The position numbers were made by a program, and so were the translations under genes. 64,000 nucleotides of DNA from Filimonas sp. (GTDB taxonomy: Bacteria > Bacteroidota > Bacteroidia > Chitinophagales > Chitinophagaceae): NCBI GenBank assembly GCA_017306865.1, contig JAFKHH010000014.1, positions 124,001-188,000 of the forward strand, written 5' to 3'. The notes below the pieces were generated by a model that did not search any database, was not told where the DNA came from, and saw only the letters and a list, made by a program, of their open reading frames with translations. Shown here piece after piece: positions 8,800 through 19,002 of the stretch (the stretch's first letter is position 1; every line of letters begins with the position of its first letter).

Positions 8800-9798
8800 A
8801 TGCAATTACAGGAAAGAATAGAATTACTCGTAAAGCTTGGCACTTATATGCAAAGTGATAATGAGGGATGGGCGCAGATAAAGCATAAGGCTTCTGTAGA
8901 GAACGCATGGTTTGCACCAGAGTTTATCCATATAGCAGTGGAGAATATTGTAAACAACTTCCTGCAAAAAGACAAGCTGACCAGTTGGGCGGCCAGCTAC
9001 CAGTTACCGGCGGAAAATGCATCGCCTAAAACGGTAGGCATTGTAATGGCAGGAAACATCCCGCTGGTTGGGTTTCACGACTTTTTATGTGTATTTATTA
9101 CCGGTCACTATATGGTGATCAAGCCATCGTCGAAGGACGATGTGTTGCTGAAGCATCTTGTAAAGAAGCTGTACGAATGGGAAATAGTGGTACAGAACTA
9201 TATTTCATTCTCCGAAATATTGAAAAACTGTGATGCTTACATTGCGACCGGCAGCAACAATTCCGGGCGCTATTTCGAATATTATTTCAACAAATACCCT
9301 AACATTATCCGTAAAAACAGGACTTCTGTTGCCATACTGGATGATACGGAAACTACAGCGGAGCTAACCCGGCTTGCGGCTGACATTCAGCAATATTTCG
9401 GACTTGGCTGCCGCAATATCACACAACTGTATGTGCCGGAGGGGTATGACTTTATTCCACTGCTGGATGTATTGAAGGAATATGAATGGCTGGTGGAGAA
9501 TCATAAATACAAGCATAACCTGGACTATCACCTTGCACTGCTGATCATGAACTCTAAATATTATATGAGTAATGGTAGTATAGTGCTGGCTGAAAACGTA
9601 TCTCCGTTCTCTCCTGTGAGCCAGGTGCATTATGCGTTTTATACTGATGTGAAAGCGGTAGAAGCTGCGTTGCAAAACAATGAAGAAATACAATGCGTGG
9701 TAGGCCATGGCCACACTGGTTTTGGCGCTGCTCAAAGCCCGTTGCTGACAGATTATGCGGATGGTGTGGACACTATATCTTTTCTGAAAGAATTATAG
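8800..9798 (+). CDS. LuxC-family acyl-CoA reductase
   Basis: A 332-residue member of the acyl-CoA reductase (LuxC) family, which reduces activated acyl groups to aldehydes with NAD(P)H. The nucleotide-binding core shows VGIVMAGNIPLVGFHDFLCV followed by YMVIKPSSKDDVLLKHLV, as in this family and in aldehyde dehydrogenases. It is shorter than Vibrio LuxC (about 480 residues), like other Bacteroidota members. The substrate is unknown. Pairing with a divergent ferredoxin gene may mean a shared redox function, but this is inference. ATG at 8800. Confidence 0.8.
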   Translation: MQLQERIELLVKLGTYMQSDNEGWAQIKHKASVENAWFAPEFIHIAVENIVNNFLQKDKLTSWAASYQLPAENASPKTVGIVMAGNIPLVGFHDFLCVFITGHYMVIKPSSKDDVLLKHLVKKLYEWEIVVQNYISFSEILKNCDAYIATGSNNSGRYFEYYFNKYPNIIRKNRTSVAILDDTETTAELTRLAADIQQYFGLGCRNITQLYVPEGYDFIPLLDVLKEYEWLVENHKYKHNLDYHLALLIMNSKYYMSNGSIVLAENVSPFSPVSQVHYAFYTDVKAVEAALQNNEEIQCVVGHGHTGFGAAQSPLLTDYADGVDTISFLKEL

Positions 9799-9984
9799 AA
9801 TTCACAACTTATCTATAACTTTCTATGTTGTATTTTTAGCGTCATTTAGCATGTACGACAAACTTCGTCAATTTTTTGTTAAAAGGAATTTCCCTATGTA
9901 CGGACGATTAAACAGGTTTGTTTATTTGCGATCATAAAGGCATAAGATTTGACCCTTTATTATACTTTTTTCACTGATTAAAAA

Positions 9985-11520
9985 ATGAACGAAAAGATGA
10001 AACTCAAAAGTGTATTACTGGTAGTTGCAATCAGTGTGGTAACGACTGTTTTGAGTGTTTGGGGATATGGGAAATGGCTGCAAAGCCACTATGCAGGCGC
10101 ACAACAGGACCCCGGCAAACTACCTGTGAACTATGCAGGATTTTTTGACAAGAACAATGCTCCTCCCGGCCCGGTAGATTTTACTGCCGCAGCTACATCT
10201 GCTACACCTGCTGTAGTGCACATTAAGACCCGCACAAAAGCAAAACAGGTAACAACAAATGGCAGAAGACAAAATCCGTTTGGCGATCTGTTTGGTGACG
10301 ATGATCCTTTTTCTGATTTCTTTGGTGGCGGTCCCCGTACCCAGATGATGCCGGAACAAAGGGCCAGCGGTAGCGGTGTACTGATCACTGCTGATGGCTA
10401 TATCGTTACAAACAACCACGTAGTGGAAGGCGCCGATGAGATCAACGTTACTTTAGCGAATAAAAAATCATACAAGGCTACCGTTATTGGTACAGATCCG
10501 AACAGCGACCTTGCTGTGATCAAAATAGATGGTTCTCAATTCCCTTACCTGGTATATGGCAACAGCGATGATGTAAAACTGGGCCAGTGGGTATTGGCAA
10601 TCGGCTATCCGCTGACGCTGGACGTAACCGTAACAGCAGGTATCATTAGTGCAAAATCAAGAAGCATCGGTATCAATAAGGGCAACGCACCAATTGAATC
10701 ATTCCTGCAAACAGATGCTGCAGTAAACCCTGGTAACAGCGGCGGTGCATTGGTAAACACAAGCGGCGAGCTGATCGGTATTAACTCAGCGATCGCATCT
10801 CCTACGGGATCTTACGCCGGCTATTCTTATGCAATACCTGTAAACATCGTTAAGAAGATCATCACTGACCTTGTAAAATTCGGTGCTGTACAACGTGCTT
10901 ACATTGGTATCTCTTACCCACGTGAAGACCTTACTGAGGAGCAGAAAAAACAAGCTAACATAAAAGATGGTGATGGTGTATATGTAATAGAGGCTACACC
11001 TGACGGCGCTGCAAAAGCTGCCGGTATTGAAAAAGGTGATTTTATTACGAAGATCAATGGAACAGTTGTAAACTCCGGCCCTGAAATGCAGGAGCAGGTA
11101 GCGCGCTACAAACCGGGTGATAAGATCACCGTAACGTATGTTAGAAACGGTAAGGAAAATACTACTAACATTATGCTGAAAAATAAAGTAGGTACTACCA
11201 GCATAGTGAAGAGTGAATCTGCATTAGATAAACTGGGTGGTGAACTTGCAGACATAGATAAAGCAACCGCGCAGAAAAATAATATTGCAGGTGGTGTTGT
11301 GGTAAAAAAATTAGGCAACGGTGCATTGAAAAACACGCGTATGCAGGAAGGATTTATTATCACCAGCATCAATGACCAGCCGATCAAAAACATGGATGAG
11401 CTGAAGCAAATACTGAAAAACTCATCTGGCAATGTGAAACTGGAAGGTATTTATCCGGGCTATGAAGGAACGTATGGTTATCCTTTAAACCTGAATAACG
11501 TACCAGACGGCGGTAATTAA
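9985..11520 (+). CDS. HtrA/DegP-type periplasmic serine protease
   Basis: S1C protease and chaperone acting on misfolded envelope proteins. An N-terminal hydrophobic segment (about residues 8-26) acts as signal or anchor. The trypsin-like domain holds the catalytic triad His145 (NNHVVEG), Asp175 (NSDLAVI) and Ser252 (NPGNSGGAL). Two PDZ domains follow (about 315-400 and 425-505). A Gly/Asp/Phe-rich stretch FGDLFGDDDPFSDFFGG before the protease domain is the usual LA loop. The length of 511 residues is typical. It has its own terminator and no operon partner. Confidence 0.95.
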   Translation: MNEKMKLKSVLLVVAISVVTTVLSVWGYGKWLQSHYAGAQQDPGKLPVNYAGFFDKNNAPPGPVDFTAAATSATPAVVHIKTRTKAKQVTTNGRRQNPFGDLFGDDDPFSDFFGGGPRTQMMPEQRASGSGVLITADGYIVTNNHVVEGADEINVTLANKKSYKATVIGTDPNSDLAVIKIDGSQFPYLVYGNSDDVKLGQWVLAIGYPLTLDVTVTAGIISAKSRSIGINKGNAPIESFLQTDAAVNPGNSGGALVNTSGELIGINSAIASPTGSYAGYSYAIPVNIVKKIITDLVKFGAVQRAYIGISYPREDLTEEQKKQANIKDGDGVYVIEATPDGAAKAAGIEKGDFITKINGTVVNSGPEMQEQVARYKPGDKITVTYVRNGKENTTNIMLKNKVGTTSIVKSESALDKLGGELADIDKATAQKNNIAGGVVVKKLGNGALKNTRMQEGFIITSINDQPIKNMDELKQILKNSSGNVKLEGIYPGYEGTYGYPLNLNNVPDGGN

Positions 11521-11545
11521 TCAGCAATTCATAAATAATCCATAT

Positions 11546-11576
11546 AAAAAGCTATCCCGGTTGGGATAGCTTTTTT
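11546..11576 (+). terminator. Terminator of the HtrA gene
   Basis: AAAAAGCTATCCC (11546-11558) pairs with GGGATAGCTTTTT (11563-11575) around a GGTT loop, and a T run follows. Confidence 0.9.
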
Positions 11577-11582
11577 GTTTCT

Positions 11583-11769
11583 GATAATGTTCAATATTCA
11601 ACGCTCAATTTTCAAATGAATATTGAGCATTTGGCCTATATATTCACAGGATAGCCAGATATTCCATATCTGAGGCATCATGATGTTATTGATCTGCTAA
11701 GTAAGATATGGAATATCTTCTGGCGTCAACTTTCACATGAGTGTTGAGCATTGTTCATTGAACATTATC
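11583..11769. repeat. Nested inverted repeats: family I outside, AGATATTCCATATCT hairpin inside
   Basis: The outer arms GATAATGTTCAAT (11583-11595) and ATTGAACATTATC (11757-11769) are perfect complements. Inside, GCCAGATATTCCATATCT (11654-11671) faces AGATATGGAATATCTTCTGGC (11704-11724) across a 32-base loop. A second copy of the inner hairpin lies at 28486-28547, also with a 32-base loop. Confidence 0.75.
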
Positions 11770-11790
11770 AAAAACCTTATAGGTCTTGCC

Positions 11791-13059
11791 TTAGACTGTA
11801 CTCAATACCAGGTATTCCCATGCCTGTAATTCCAGCGCGGTATTATTTTCCAATATCCGCTCCAGGCCATTAAAGATGTTCTTATAGTGTCCGCTTAATT
11901 GCTCATGTGCTATAGTCAATTGTAAGCGGGTTGATGGCGAAAGATTAATTATGGTCAATAATTTATTGTTGCCATTCACCTGCAGGTAAGCCAGTACTTT
12001 ATCATCCGCGTTGGTGGTCAATGGCAGAAAAGCAGCGCCATCCTGCAATGCGGTATTTTGTCTTCTTACCGAAAGCAACGCTTCATAAAAGCTCTCCAGT
12101 AAAGGTTGTCCGGTCCATTCTATTTCATCCTTTTCAAAAAATAATAAGCGCTTCATATTAGGCAACTCCTGCCCGCTATATACCAGCGGAACGCCGGGCC
12201 AGGTGCAACTAAATACGGCAAAGGCTTTGGCTGCCTCTTTATATTTTTCGTACTCCGTACCATTCCAGCTATTTTCATCATGGTTAGTGGTGAACCATAA
12301 CTTTTTTGCACCGGCAGGATAAGCAGCATACCTGATCAGCAAGCTTTTTAACACATCCAGGTTCGCTGTACCTTGTATAAACTTTTCCGTTACATGCATC
12401 CACTCCCATGCGTAAGTAAGATCAAACACATCATGGTAAGCAATCACTTCGCACTCTGCCAGCCACAACATGGGTTTAATGGCTTCACAATGTGTTCTTG
12501 CCTCCACCCAAAAACTCAGTGGCACTAAATGCGCCATATCGCACCGGAAGCCATCTATATCACATTCCTTTACCCAATATTCCATTGCGGAGATCATTTC
12601 CAGCCGCATGTCTTTCTGCTCATAATCCAGGTCTATCACATCATTCCATCCATTCAGCTCTGTAAAGTTGCCTTCAGCGTCTTTAATGTACCACTCAGGA
12701 TGCTCCTTTGTCCAGTTATGATCATAAGCCGTATGATTAGCTACCCAGTCTATAATTACTTTCATGCCCAGGTTATGCGCCGCTGCTACGAGGGCCTTGA
12801 AATCTTCCAGCGTACCAAACTCCGGGTTTATGCCTTTATAATCCCTGCAGGCATAATAGCTACCGCGTGTGCCAAGACGTTTTTCCACGCCTATAGGGCC
12901 TATCGGCATAAACCAAAGTACTTCTACGCCCATATTGTGCAGGCGTGGTAAATGGTTTTGAAATGCCTTAAAGTTTCCTTCGTGCGTGTACTGCCTTACA
13001 TTCACCTCATAGATGTTCGTTCCCGATAGCCATGATACGGCTTTAAACAGGTTGCTCAT
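11791..13059 (-). CDS. GH13 alpha-amylase family protein
   Basis: A 422-residue glycoside hydrolase family 13 protein. The (beta/alpha)8 barrel carries the nucleophile Asp174 (DGFRCDMAH), the acid/base Glu202 (WLAECE) and the transition-state Asp261 (TTNHDENSW). Region I is DWVANHTAYDH. A short beta domain closes the C-terminus. No signal peptide is visible, so it acts in the cytoplasm on alpha-glucans or maltooligosaccharides; exact specificity is unknown. A GTG-initiated frame extends to 13089, but ATG at 13057-13059, 7 bases after a TATTTTTG element, is the likely start. Divergent from an APC permease. Confidence 0.9.
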   Translation of the reverse strand: MSNLFKAVSWLSGTNIYEVNVRQYTHEGNFKAFQNHLPRLHNMGVEVLWFMPIGPIGVEKRLGTRGSYYACRDYKGINPEFGTLEDFKALVAAAHNLGMKVIIDWVANHTAYDHNWTKEHPEWYIKDAEGNFTELNGWNDVIDLDYEQKDMRLEMISAMEYWVKECDIDGFRCDMAHLVPLSFWVEARTHCEAIKPMLWLAECEVIAYHDVFDLTYAWEWMHVTEKFIQGTANLDVLKSLLIRYAAYPAGAKKLWFTTNHDENSWNGTEYEKYKEAAKAFAVFSCTWPGVPLVYSGQELPNMKRLLFFEKDEIEWTGQPLLESFYEALLSVRRQNTALQDGAAFLPLTTNADDKVLAYLQVNGNNKLLTIINLSPSTRLQLTIAHEQLSGHYKNIFNGLERILENNTALELQAWEYLVLSTV

Positions 13060-13066
13060 AGTATTC

Positions 13067-13074
13067 CAAAAATA
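13067..13074 (-). promoter_or_regulatory. -7 element of the amylase gene
   Basis: TATTTTTG on the minus strand ends 7 bases before the ATG, so the mRNA would have almost no leader. Confidence 0.55.
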
Positions 13075-13100
13075 GCAACCATAAGCCACGTAACCTTACC

Positions 13101-13108
13101 TATTTTTG
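13101..13108 (+). promoter_or_regulatory. -7 element of the APC permease gene
   Basis: TATTTTTG ends 9 bases before the ATG at 13118. It is back to back with the amylase element only 26 bases away, so the two promoters must share upstream sequence with the opposite gene. Confidence 0.55.
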
Positions 13109-13117
13109 CATCGCGAA

Positions 13118-14473
13118 ATGAGTAATGCACTTACAAGGAGAATAGGACTACTGCAGGCTACTGCTATCAATATGATAGACATGGTAGGCATCGGACCATT
13201 TGTGGTTATTGGTGTTGTAGCTGAAACAATGAAAGGTCCGTGGTTCTTATACGCATGGATAGCCGGCGCCATACTATCCGTAATTGACGGCGCGGTGTGG
13301 AGCGAACTTGGCGCAACATTTCCACTTGCGGGCGGTAGTTACAACTTTTTAAAAGAAGGCTTTGGCCCGCGATGGGGTAAGCTGATGAGCTTTTTGTTTG
13401 TCTGGCAAACAATGATACAGGCACCATTGGTAATAGCCTCTGCGGCTATTGGTTTCTCGCAATACTTCAGCTTCCTGCATCCCCTTTCCACTATAGAAAC
13501 TAAAATGATCAGTGGCGCTGTAGTTGTGCTGATCATTGTATTATTATACCGGAAAATAGAAGCCATAGGTAAGATCAGCGTATTCCTCTGGATGGGCGTT
13601 TTGGTTACCATGACGTGGATCATTGGCGCAGGCATAGCGCATGGCAATTTTACTGCACCGGTCAGGTCTATCAACGATGGACTGCAACTGGACCACACAT
13701 TCGCATTAGGATTGGGGTTTGCCACCGTTAAAACAATCTATACATACCTGGGCTATTACAATGTATGCCATCTTGGAGGTGAGATAAAGCAACCGGAAAA
13801 GAATATTCCGCGCAGCATGTTTATTTCCATTGCAGGCATTGCTGTTCTATACTTGCTGATGAACATTAGCATTGCGTCTGTTTTACCAGTGTCTGAGATG
13901 GCTAAAAGCAAATTTGTAGTAAGTGAATTTATGCAGCAGTTGGCTGGGCCTACAGCCGCTGTTATTATCACCATCCTGATCTTATGGGTTGCGTTTGCTT
14001 CTGTTTTTTCTGCTACACTGGGTTATAGCCGTGTACCGTATGCGGCAGCTAAGGATGGCGCTTTCTTTTCTATTTTTGCCAAACTACACCCTACTAAAAA
14101 CTTTCCTTATGTATCCCTGTTGATACTGGGCGTTATCGCGTTTGTTTTCAGCCTGCTTTTTAAACTGGTGGAGGTGATCAATGCCATATTGGCCATGCGC
14201 ATTCTCATACAGTTTGTAGGCCAGGCTATAGGACTAATTTTGTTATCGAAGCGGAAAGGAAGAAGTTTTTTAAAATGGAGAATGATCCTGTATCCGTTGC
14301 CTGTATTGTTAGCAATAGTGATCTGGATATTGCTGTTTCTTTCTACGGGTTGGAAGATGATCTACTCCGGTCTTATTGTTATTGGCCTTGGCGGCATCGC
14401 TTATCTTATTAAAGCAAAGCTGGCTAAAGAATGGCCGTTTGAAAGAACAGAACAGGAGAAGGAAAGTTTCTAA
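13118..14473 (+). CDS. APC-family amino acid permease
   Basis: A 451-residue cytoplasmic-membrane transporter of the amino acid-polyamine-organocation superfamily with about 12 hydrophobic helices. The family N-terminus is visible as RRIGLLQATAINMIDMVGIGPF, followed by AIAGAI-like packing (AWIAGAILSVIDGAVWSELG) and the GGSYNFLKEGFG motif. The substrate is not deducible. A TTG 12 bases upstream is in frame, but it overlaps the -7 element; ATG at 13118 fits better. Confidence 0.88.
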   Translation: MSNALTRRIGLLQATAINMIDMVGIGPFVVIGVVAETMKGPWFLYAWIAGAILSVIDGAVWSELGATFPLAGGSYNFLKEGFGPRWGKLMSFLFVWQTMIQAPLVIASAAIGFSQYFSFLHPLSTIETKMISGAVVVLIIVLLYRKIEAIGKISVFLWMGVLVTMTWIIGAGIAHGNFTAPVRSINDGLQLDHTFALGLGFATVKTIYTYLGYYNVCHLGGEIKQPEKNIPRSMFISIAGIAVLYLLMNISIASVLPVSEMAKSKFVVSEFMQQLAGPTAAVIITILILWVAFASVFSATLGYSRVPYAAAKDGAFFSIFAKLHPTKNFPYVSLLILGVIAFVFSLLFKLVEVINAILAMRILIQFVGQAIGLILLSKRKGRSFLKWRMILYPLPVLLAIVIWILLFLSTGWKMIYSGLIVIGLGGIAYLIKAKLAKEWPFERTEQEKESF

Positions 14474-14474
14474 G

Positions 14475-14541
14475 TAGTTTCAACGATTCGCGGGTTTCAT
14501 CGTTTCAAATGAAACTTGTAACCTATTGAAACATTGAAACT
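14475..14541. repeat. Family E repeat
   Basis: GTTTCATCGTTTCAAATGAAAC and flanking GTTTCAA / TTGAAAC words give nested imperfect arms between the convergent permease and kinase genes. Confidence 0.55.
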
Positions 14542-15652
14542 AATTCTTTATATACTTTTCGCTTTTCAGCATGTTAGGGATCTGTAGTTTAAACGTGGTA
14601 CCTACGCCATATTCTGATTGTACCGCTATATCCCCGCCCAGGTGAGATAATGCTTCTTTCACAATGTACAAGCCAATGCCTAAACCGGAAAAGCTGTTTG
14701 TACTTCTGAAGAACATCTGGAAGATATTATTGAGATGCTGGTTTAAAATGCCAATACCGTTATCCTCTATTATTATATCCGCTTTCTGCTCATCTACCTT
14801 TACATACAGTTTTACCACAGGGTTTTCCTCTGTAGGCTTCTGGTATTTTACAGCATTGGATACAAGGTTGTCTACTATGACAGATAAGCGAAATTCATCG
14901 CTTACAAAATCAACCGCCTGTTGTATATCTATATCAAACGTAATATTGGGGTTCTGAATACTGCAGACCTCAACGCTGCTTTTGAGTAATCCGCCAAAAT
15001 TGATCACGCTATATTCATCCTCTGCACGTATGCCTTTGTAATACTCGATGATCTTTTGTATGAACACATCCATTTTGTTCACACAATTTTCAATCAGCGT
15101 CATGTAATTGTTAGGATCAATAATAGAATTTTCCAGCCTTGCCAGGTTTAGTACACCCATTATGGAAGCAAGCGGAGAACGCAGATCATGCGAGGTGCTA
15201 TAAACGAAACGGTTTAATTCATCGTTCTTCTTTTCCAGTTCCTGCATTTTCATCTTCAGCTCCAATCTTGTGCTGTAAATGTCGTATGCGTTCTGGATTG
15301 CGTTAGTCAGTTCTAACTCATCCCACGGCTTTTTAATGTAGCGATATATTTCGCCCTTGTTTACGGCATCAATGATCGCTTCTATATCGGAGTAGCCTGT
15401 TAGTAATATACGGATAGGTTCAGGGTGCGACATACGCACCACATTGAAAAAGTCTACACCTGTAGACTGTGGCATTCGCTGGTCAGCTATGATCACATGA
15501 ATCTCTTTCTCATTCAGTATCGCCATGCCTTCAGCAGCAGAAGATGCTACATCTATCTCATACAATCTCCTGAATGAAGCCTGGAACGCACGCAGGTTAT
15601 TGATTTCATCATCAATATAAAGTACCTTGATCTTTTTACTTATGAGACTCAT
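14540..15652 (-). CDS. Response regulator-histidine kinase hybrid
   Basis: A soluble 370-residue protein. Residues 8-125 form a receiver domain with the acidic pair Asp14/Asp15, phospho-acceptor Asp57 (IIADQRMP) and conserved Lys (YIKKPW). A short coiled coil leads to a HisKA dimerisation domain with His155 (YSTSHDLRSPLA). The HATPase domain shows the N box LVSNAVKY, DNGIGI and GLGIGLYIVKEAL. It can therefore receive phosphate and act as a kinase. It lies 23 bases downstream of the 7TMR-DISM kinase in one operon. Its receiver closely resembles the lone receiver at 19003. Confidence 0.9.
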   Translation of the reverse strand: MSLISKKIKVLYIDDEINNLRAFQASFRRLYEIDVASSAAEGMAILNEKEIHVIIADQRMPQSTGVDFFNVVRMSHPEPIRILLTGYSDIEAIIDAVNKGEIYRYIKKPWDELELTNAIQNAYDIYSTRLELKMKMQELEKKNDELNRFVYSTSHDLRSPLASIMGVLNLARLENSIIDPNNYMTLIENCVNKMDVFIQKIIEYYKGIRAEDEYSVINFGGLLKSSVEVCSIQNPNITFDIDIQQAVDFVSDEFRLSVIVDNLVSNAVKYQKPTEENPVVKLYVKVDEQKADIIIEDNGIGILNQHLNNIFQMFFRSTNSFSGLGIGLYIVKEALSHLGGDIAVQSEYGVGTTFKLQIPNMLKSEKYIKN

Positions 15653-15675
15653 TGTTCTAAAATAGTAACTAACGA

Positions 15676-17835
15676 TTATGATGCCATCGGTTGGGTATGA
15701 GGTAAATGTATGATAAATTCCGCACCTTTTCCGGGTTCAGAAACAATCGAGATCTTACCATGATGTGTTTCCACTATTTTAAACACAATCGCCATTCCCA
15801 ACCCTGTTCCTTCACCCACATCTTTCGTCGTAAAGAATGGTTCAAAAATCTTTTGCTTAACCACATCTGTCATACCAACACCTGAATCTTTGATAGAAAT
15901 CTCTATACTATCTCCGATATCTCTTGTTAAGATAGTAATATATTCAATATTCTCTTTCTCTTTTTTTGCCACAATAGCCTGGATACCATTGTTCAGTATG
16001 TTCATAAATACCTGGTTCATTTTGCCGGGGTGACATTCAATATTGCCATTCGCTTCAAAATGTTTATCTACCTGTATATAAAACGGCATACTGTTTTTCA
16101 ACAGTACTAATGTTGAATTCAAACCATCGTGTACATTTACCGTTTTCAGTTCGCCCTCATCTACCCTGCTAAATGTGCGCAAACCTCTCACAATTTCCGC
16201 TGTACGTTCCGCACCATCCTCAATACCCTTTATCAAGTGTTGCAATTCCGTTTTAATAAAGTCCAGGTCTATTTCTTTTTTAAAGTCTTCAATTTCCACA
16301 ATCTGTTTATGCAGTTCATTTTCTCTAGGCACATTCAGGGAATCATATTTCTCAATCACCTGCACGAGTTCTGCAATATCCAGTTTCAGTGGTTTGATAT
16401 TCGATTTTACAAAATTGATCGGGTTATTGATCTCGTGTGCAATACCGGCTGTTAACTGACCGATAGACGCCATTTTTTCTGCATCTACCAGTTGTGTTTG
16501 CGCATCTTTCAGTTCATCCAGCGCTTCGCTCAGTTGTTCGTTTGTAGCCAGCAGCTCTTCCGTTCTTTCAGCCACACGCCCTTCGAGTATGAGGTTTTGT
16601 TCTTTGATCAGGTTTTCGTTTTCCTGCGACATTTTCAATGCTTCCAGTTGAGAGTCATTTCGCTCTTTCTGCAAGATGTTTATCCTGTCTGCAAGGGCCA
16701 GGGAAAGAAAGATAGCTTCTACAGCAGATCCTATATACAAAATGTACTGGGTCAGAAAAGTATTTGGTACTACGCCCAGGTTGCGCAACGATGCGACCTG
16801 CCTGCCAATAGCAAAAATGAACCATGCGATAAAGTAGTAATACGCCGGCCTGTACCCCTTTCGTGCAATGTAAAAGGAGGTAACAAGCGCCAGCAACCCG
16901 GATACAAACCCCACATAGTTCAATAGCTGGTAACTAATGTTGAGCGGAATCCAGAAACAGCCGACCAATATACATACATAGACAATCGCAGCTATATAAA
17001 ACAGCGGATGCAGGTAGCGTGAATATTTTTTTACATGCAGGAATATTAAGGCAAACAATAATGCTGGAATACCCGGCAGCGACGAGGTGACTACAACTGC
17101 ATACGTATTTAATGACGGATGAGAAGGCCACATGAATTTAAACGCCCAACCGGAATAAGTTGCTTGCGCTATAAGCAAGAATACCAGATACAGTACATAG
17201 TACAGATAACTGGAGTCCTTTACAGCTATATATAAAAAGAGATTGTACAACAGGATGGATAAGATAATGCCGCAATAAAGGCCCATGATCAACACCTGCA
17301 ATATATTTGATCTGTGCAGTGACTGCTCATCATGAATAACAATGGGTAACTCTACAGGATGCGGGCTTTGCACATGGAGATAATAGGTAGCCACACTATC
17401 CCTTGGTACAAATATTTTAAAATTGAAGTTGACGTTATCAATGTAGTACCGGTCAAAAGGGATGCTGTTTCCGTCTTTCCCCATCAGCCGCAAATGCCCG
17501 TTTTCCATTTTGTACAATTCCAGCAATGCGATATTACTGCTTGTCAATACAAAATACAATGTACTATCCTCGGCTTTATTTTCGATAGAGACACGTGTCC
17601 AGATGTTGTTATCTTTTAAAAGAAAAACAGGGATCTTCTTTTCGTTCTTTTCAAACTCTTTTGCATGTATGATAGATGCACTGTCATATTTTCCCTTTGC
17701 GTCCACCAGCATATCGCACTTGTAGTCGATGAGAAGTGGTATTCTTTTTTGATCCAGGTGAATAGTATCCTGCGCCTTTATGCAATTAAACATACTGCAT
17801 AAGAGTACAGCAAAGAGCGGCAGTTTCAGCTTCAT
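15676..17835 (-). CDS. 7TMR-DISM sensor histidine kinase
   Basis: A 719-residue membrane sensor kinase. A signal peptide (ends about residue 21, AQ) precedes a 7TMR-DISMED2-like periplasmic sensing domain (about 40-165), seven membrane helices (about 185-385), a coiled coil (about 395-460), HisKA with His467 ([12 protein letters not shown]), and HATPase with [20 protein letters not shown] and [22 protein letters not shown]2 domains are thought to bind carbohydrate-like ligands. The likely partners are the receivers of the next gene and of the gene at 19003. The GNAT-like gene is 139 bases upstream on the same strand. Confidence 0.92.
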   Translation of the reverse strand: MKLKLPLFAVLLCSMFNCIKAQDTIHLDQKRIPLLIDYKCDMLVDAKGKYDSASIIHAKEFEKNEKKIPVFLLKDNNIWTRVSIENKAEDSTLYFVLTSSNIALLELYKMENGHLRLMGKDGNSIPFDRYYIDNVNFNFKIFVPRDSVATYYLHVQSPHPVELPIVIHDEQSLHRSNILQVLIMGLYCGIILSILLYNLFLYIAVKDSSYLYYVLYLVFLLIAQATYSGWAFKFMWPSHPSLNTYAVVVTSSLPGIPALLFALIFLHVKKYSRYLHPLFYIAAIVYVCILVGCFWIPLNISYQLLNYVGFVSGLLALVTSFYIARKGYRPAYYYFIAWFIFAIGRQVASLRNLGVVPNTFLTQYILYIGSAVEAIFLSLALADRINILQKERNDSQLEALKMSQENENLIKEQNLILEGRVAERTEELLATNEQLSEALDELKDAQTQLVDAEKMASIGQLTAGIAHEINNPINFVKSNIKPLKLDIAELVQVIEKYDSLNVPRENELHKQIVEIEDFKKEIDLDFIKTELQHLIKGIEDGAERTAEIVRGLRTFSRVDEGELKTVNVHDGLNSTLVLLKNSMPFYIQVDKHFEANGNIECHPGKMNQVFMNILNNGIQAIVAKKEKENIEYITILTRDIGDSIEISIKDSGVGMTDVVKQKIFEPFFTTKDVGEGTGLGMAIVFKIVETHHGKISIVSEPGKGAEFIIHLPHTQPMAS

Positions 17836-17974
17836 GAAGTCTATTTAGATTTGCGTTCTATCCTTATTCATATTCAAAACAAACAATATATAGGTGCATG
17901 CAATCTTACACATACACTGCTATAATTGCTGTTTAAAAAACACAACAATCGCTAAAATAGCTATTCGCTTTCAA

Positions 17975-18712
17975 TTAAGCGTAGGGTAATTTAAATTCGG
18001 CAGGATTTGCGGTCTTAATGGTCAGATCGTAGTGTACATTCACCATCAGGTTTTTAAACGGCGAGCGTTCTACACCTATATGTTGCGGATGTTCGCGAAG
18101 GTAAAAAATCTTATCTCTTTCCTTTGGATGTGCAAGAGGCAGGCGTATTGCATCTTTAGTAAATAAGGCAGTAGCGATCAGGTCTATTTTGGGATAATAA
18201 AAAGTACCCTGGTTGCCTACTTCAGTCAGTAACTCGCCGCCTATCCAGTCTTTGAACCTTACTGTGGTGGGTGAGCAGAGAGAGAACATTACTTCTACAC
18301 CTATTTGTTCAGCTATTGCAACAGCTACGCGGGAGGGAAAAAGGCTTCCTATGCCAAAGCCTGCTACTTCTTTTGAGTTCCATAATCCGGAAAGTTCCGC
18401 AGCACCGAATTGGGCATAATAGCGGACAACATCGAATATCTTGGGATCCATTTTACCTGTTGCCTCTTCTATCGGCAAAGGATGAATACCATCTGCACAC
18501 TGCACCCGGGCTCCTCCGTAAAGTTTAGTTTTATCCAGGCTTTCTACAACTATTACAAAAATCGCAGGATTGTACATCCAGTCATTTGTATTTGTTGTGA
18601 TGTTTTCAATACCGTATATCGTCAACACCTTTTTATGACCTTCGATAAACTTTAAACAAGTCTCAGGATCCTCGGTTGCTCTAAACGCTCTTATTCGGAT
18701 TTCTGTATTCAT
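17975..18712 (-). CDS. GNAT-like protein of unknown function
   Basis: A 245-residue soluble protein. The middle part (about residues 100-165) follows the acetyltransferase (GNAT) pattern: a strand AAELSGLWNSKEV, a phosphate-loop-like AGFGIGSLFPSRVAVAIA in place of the usual RGxGxGxxL, then a strand VEVMFSLCS and a helix with RFKDWIGGE. The N-terminus has IRIRAFRATEDPETCLKF, as in many GNAT proteins. The P-loop-like segment is degenerate, so acyl-CoA binding is unproven. It precedes two sensor kinase genes on the same strand and is divergent from a receiver gene, suggesting a link to that signalling system. Confidence is high that it is a gene and low on function. Confidence 0.6.
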   Translation of the reverse strand: MNTEIRIRAFRATEDPETCLKFIEGHKKVLTIYGIENITTNTNDWMYNPAIFVIVVESLDKTKLYGGARVQCADGIHPLPIEEATGKMDPKIFDVVRYYAQFGAAELSGLWNSKEVAGFGIGSLFPSRVAVAIAEQIGVEVMFSLCSPTTVRFKDWIGGELLTEVGNQGTFYYPKIDLIATALFTKDAIRLPLAHPKERDKIFYLREHPQHIGVERSPFKNLMVNVHYDLTIKTANPAEFKLPYA

Positions 18713-19002
18713 TTAGGGTAAGGTGCATTTTAATTTTTCCCCATCTTGGATATTCATGTTAGTCATCATATTCTCAGCAACCTTACAATCAATAAAATAG
18801 ATCAACGAGATTTTTGTTTTGCCTGATTTGAATAATTTAAGCGACTTCAACACTTCTTTAACCCCGCTTTGATTAAATTATTGACTAATTTTACAAACAG
18901 TTACTTAAACAAGTTTATCCATTTGTATATGGTAACAAATATAGGTTTGTCGGTTCAATAATCAACAGATTAATCTTTTTTTTATTTTATATCTACTACA
19001 AT

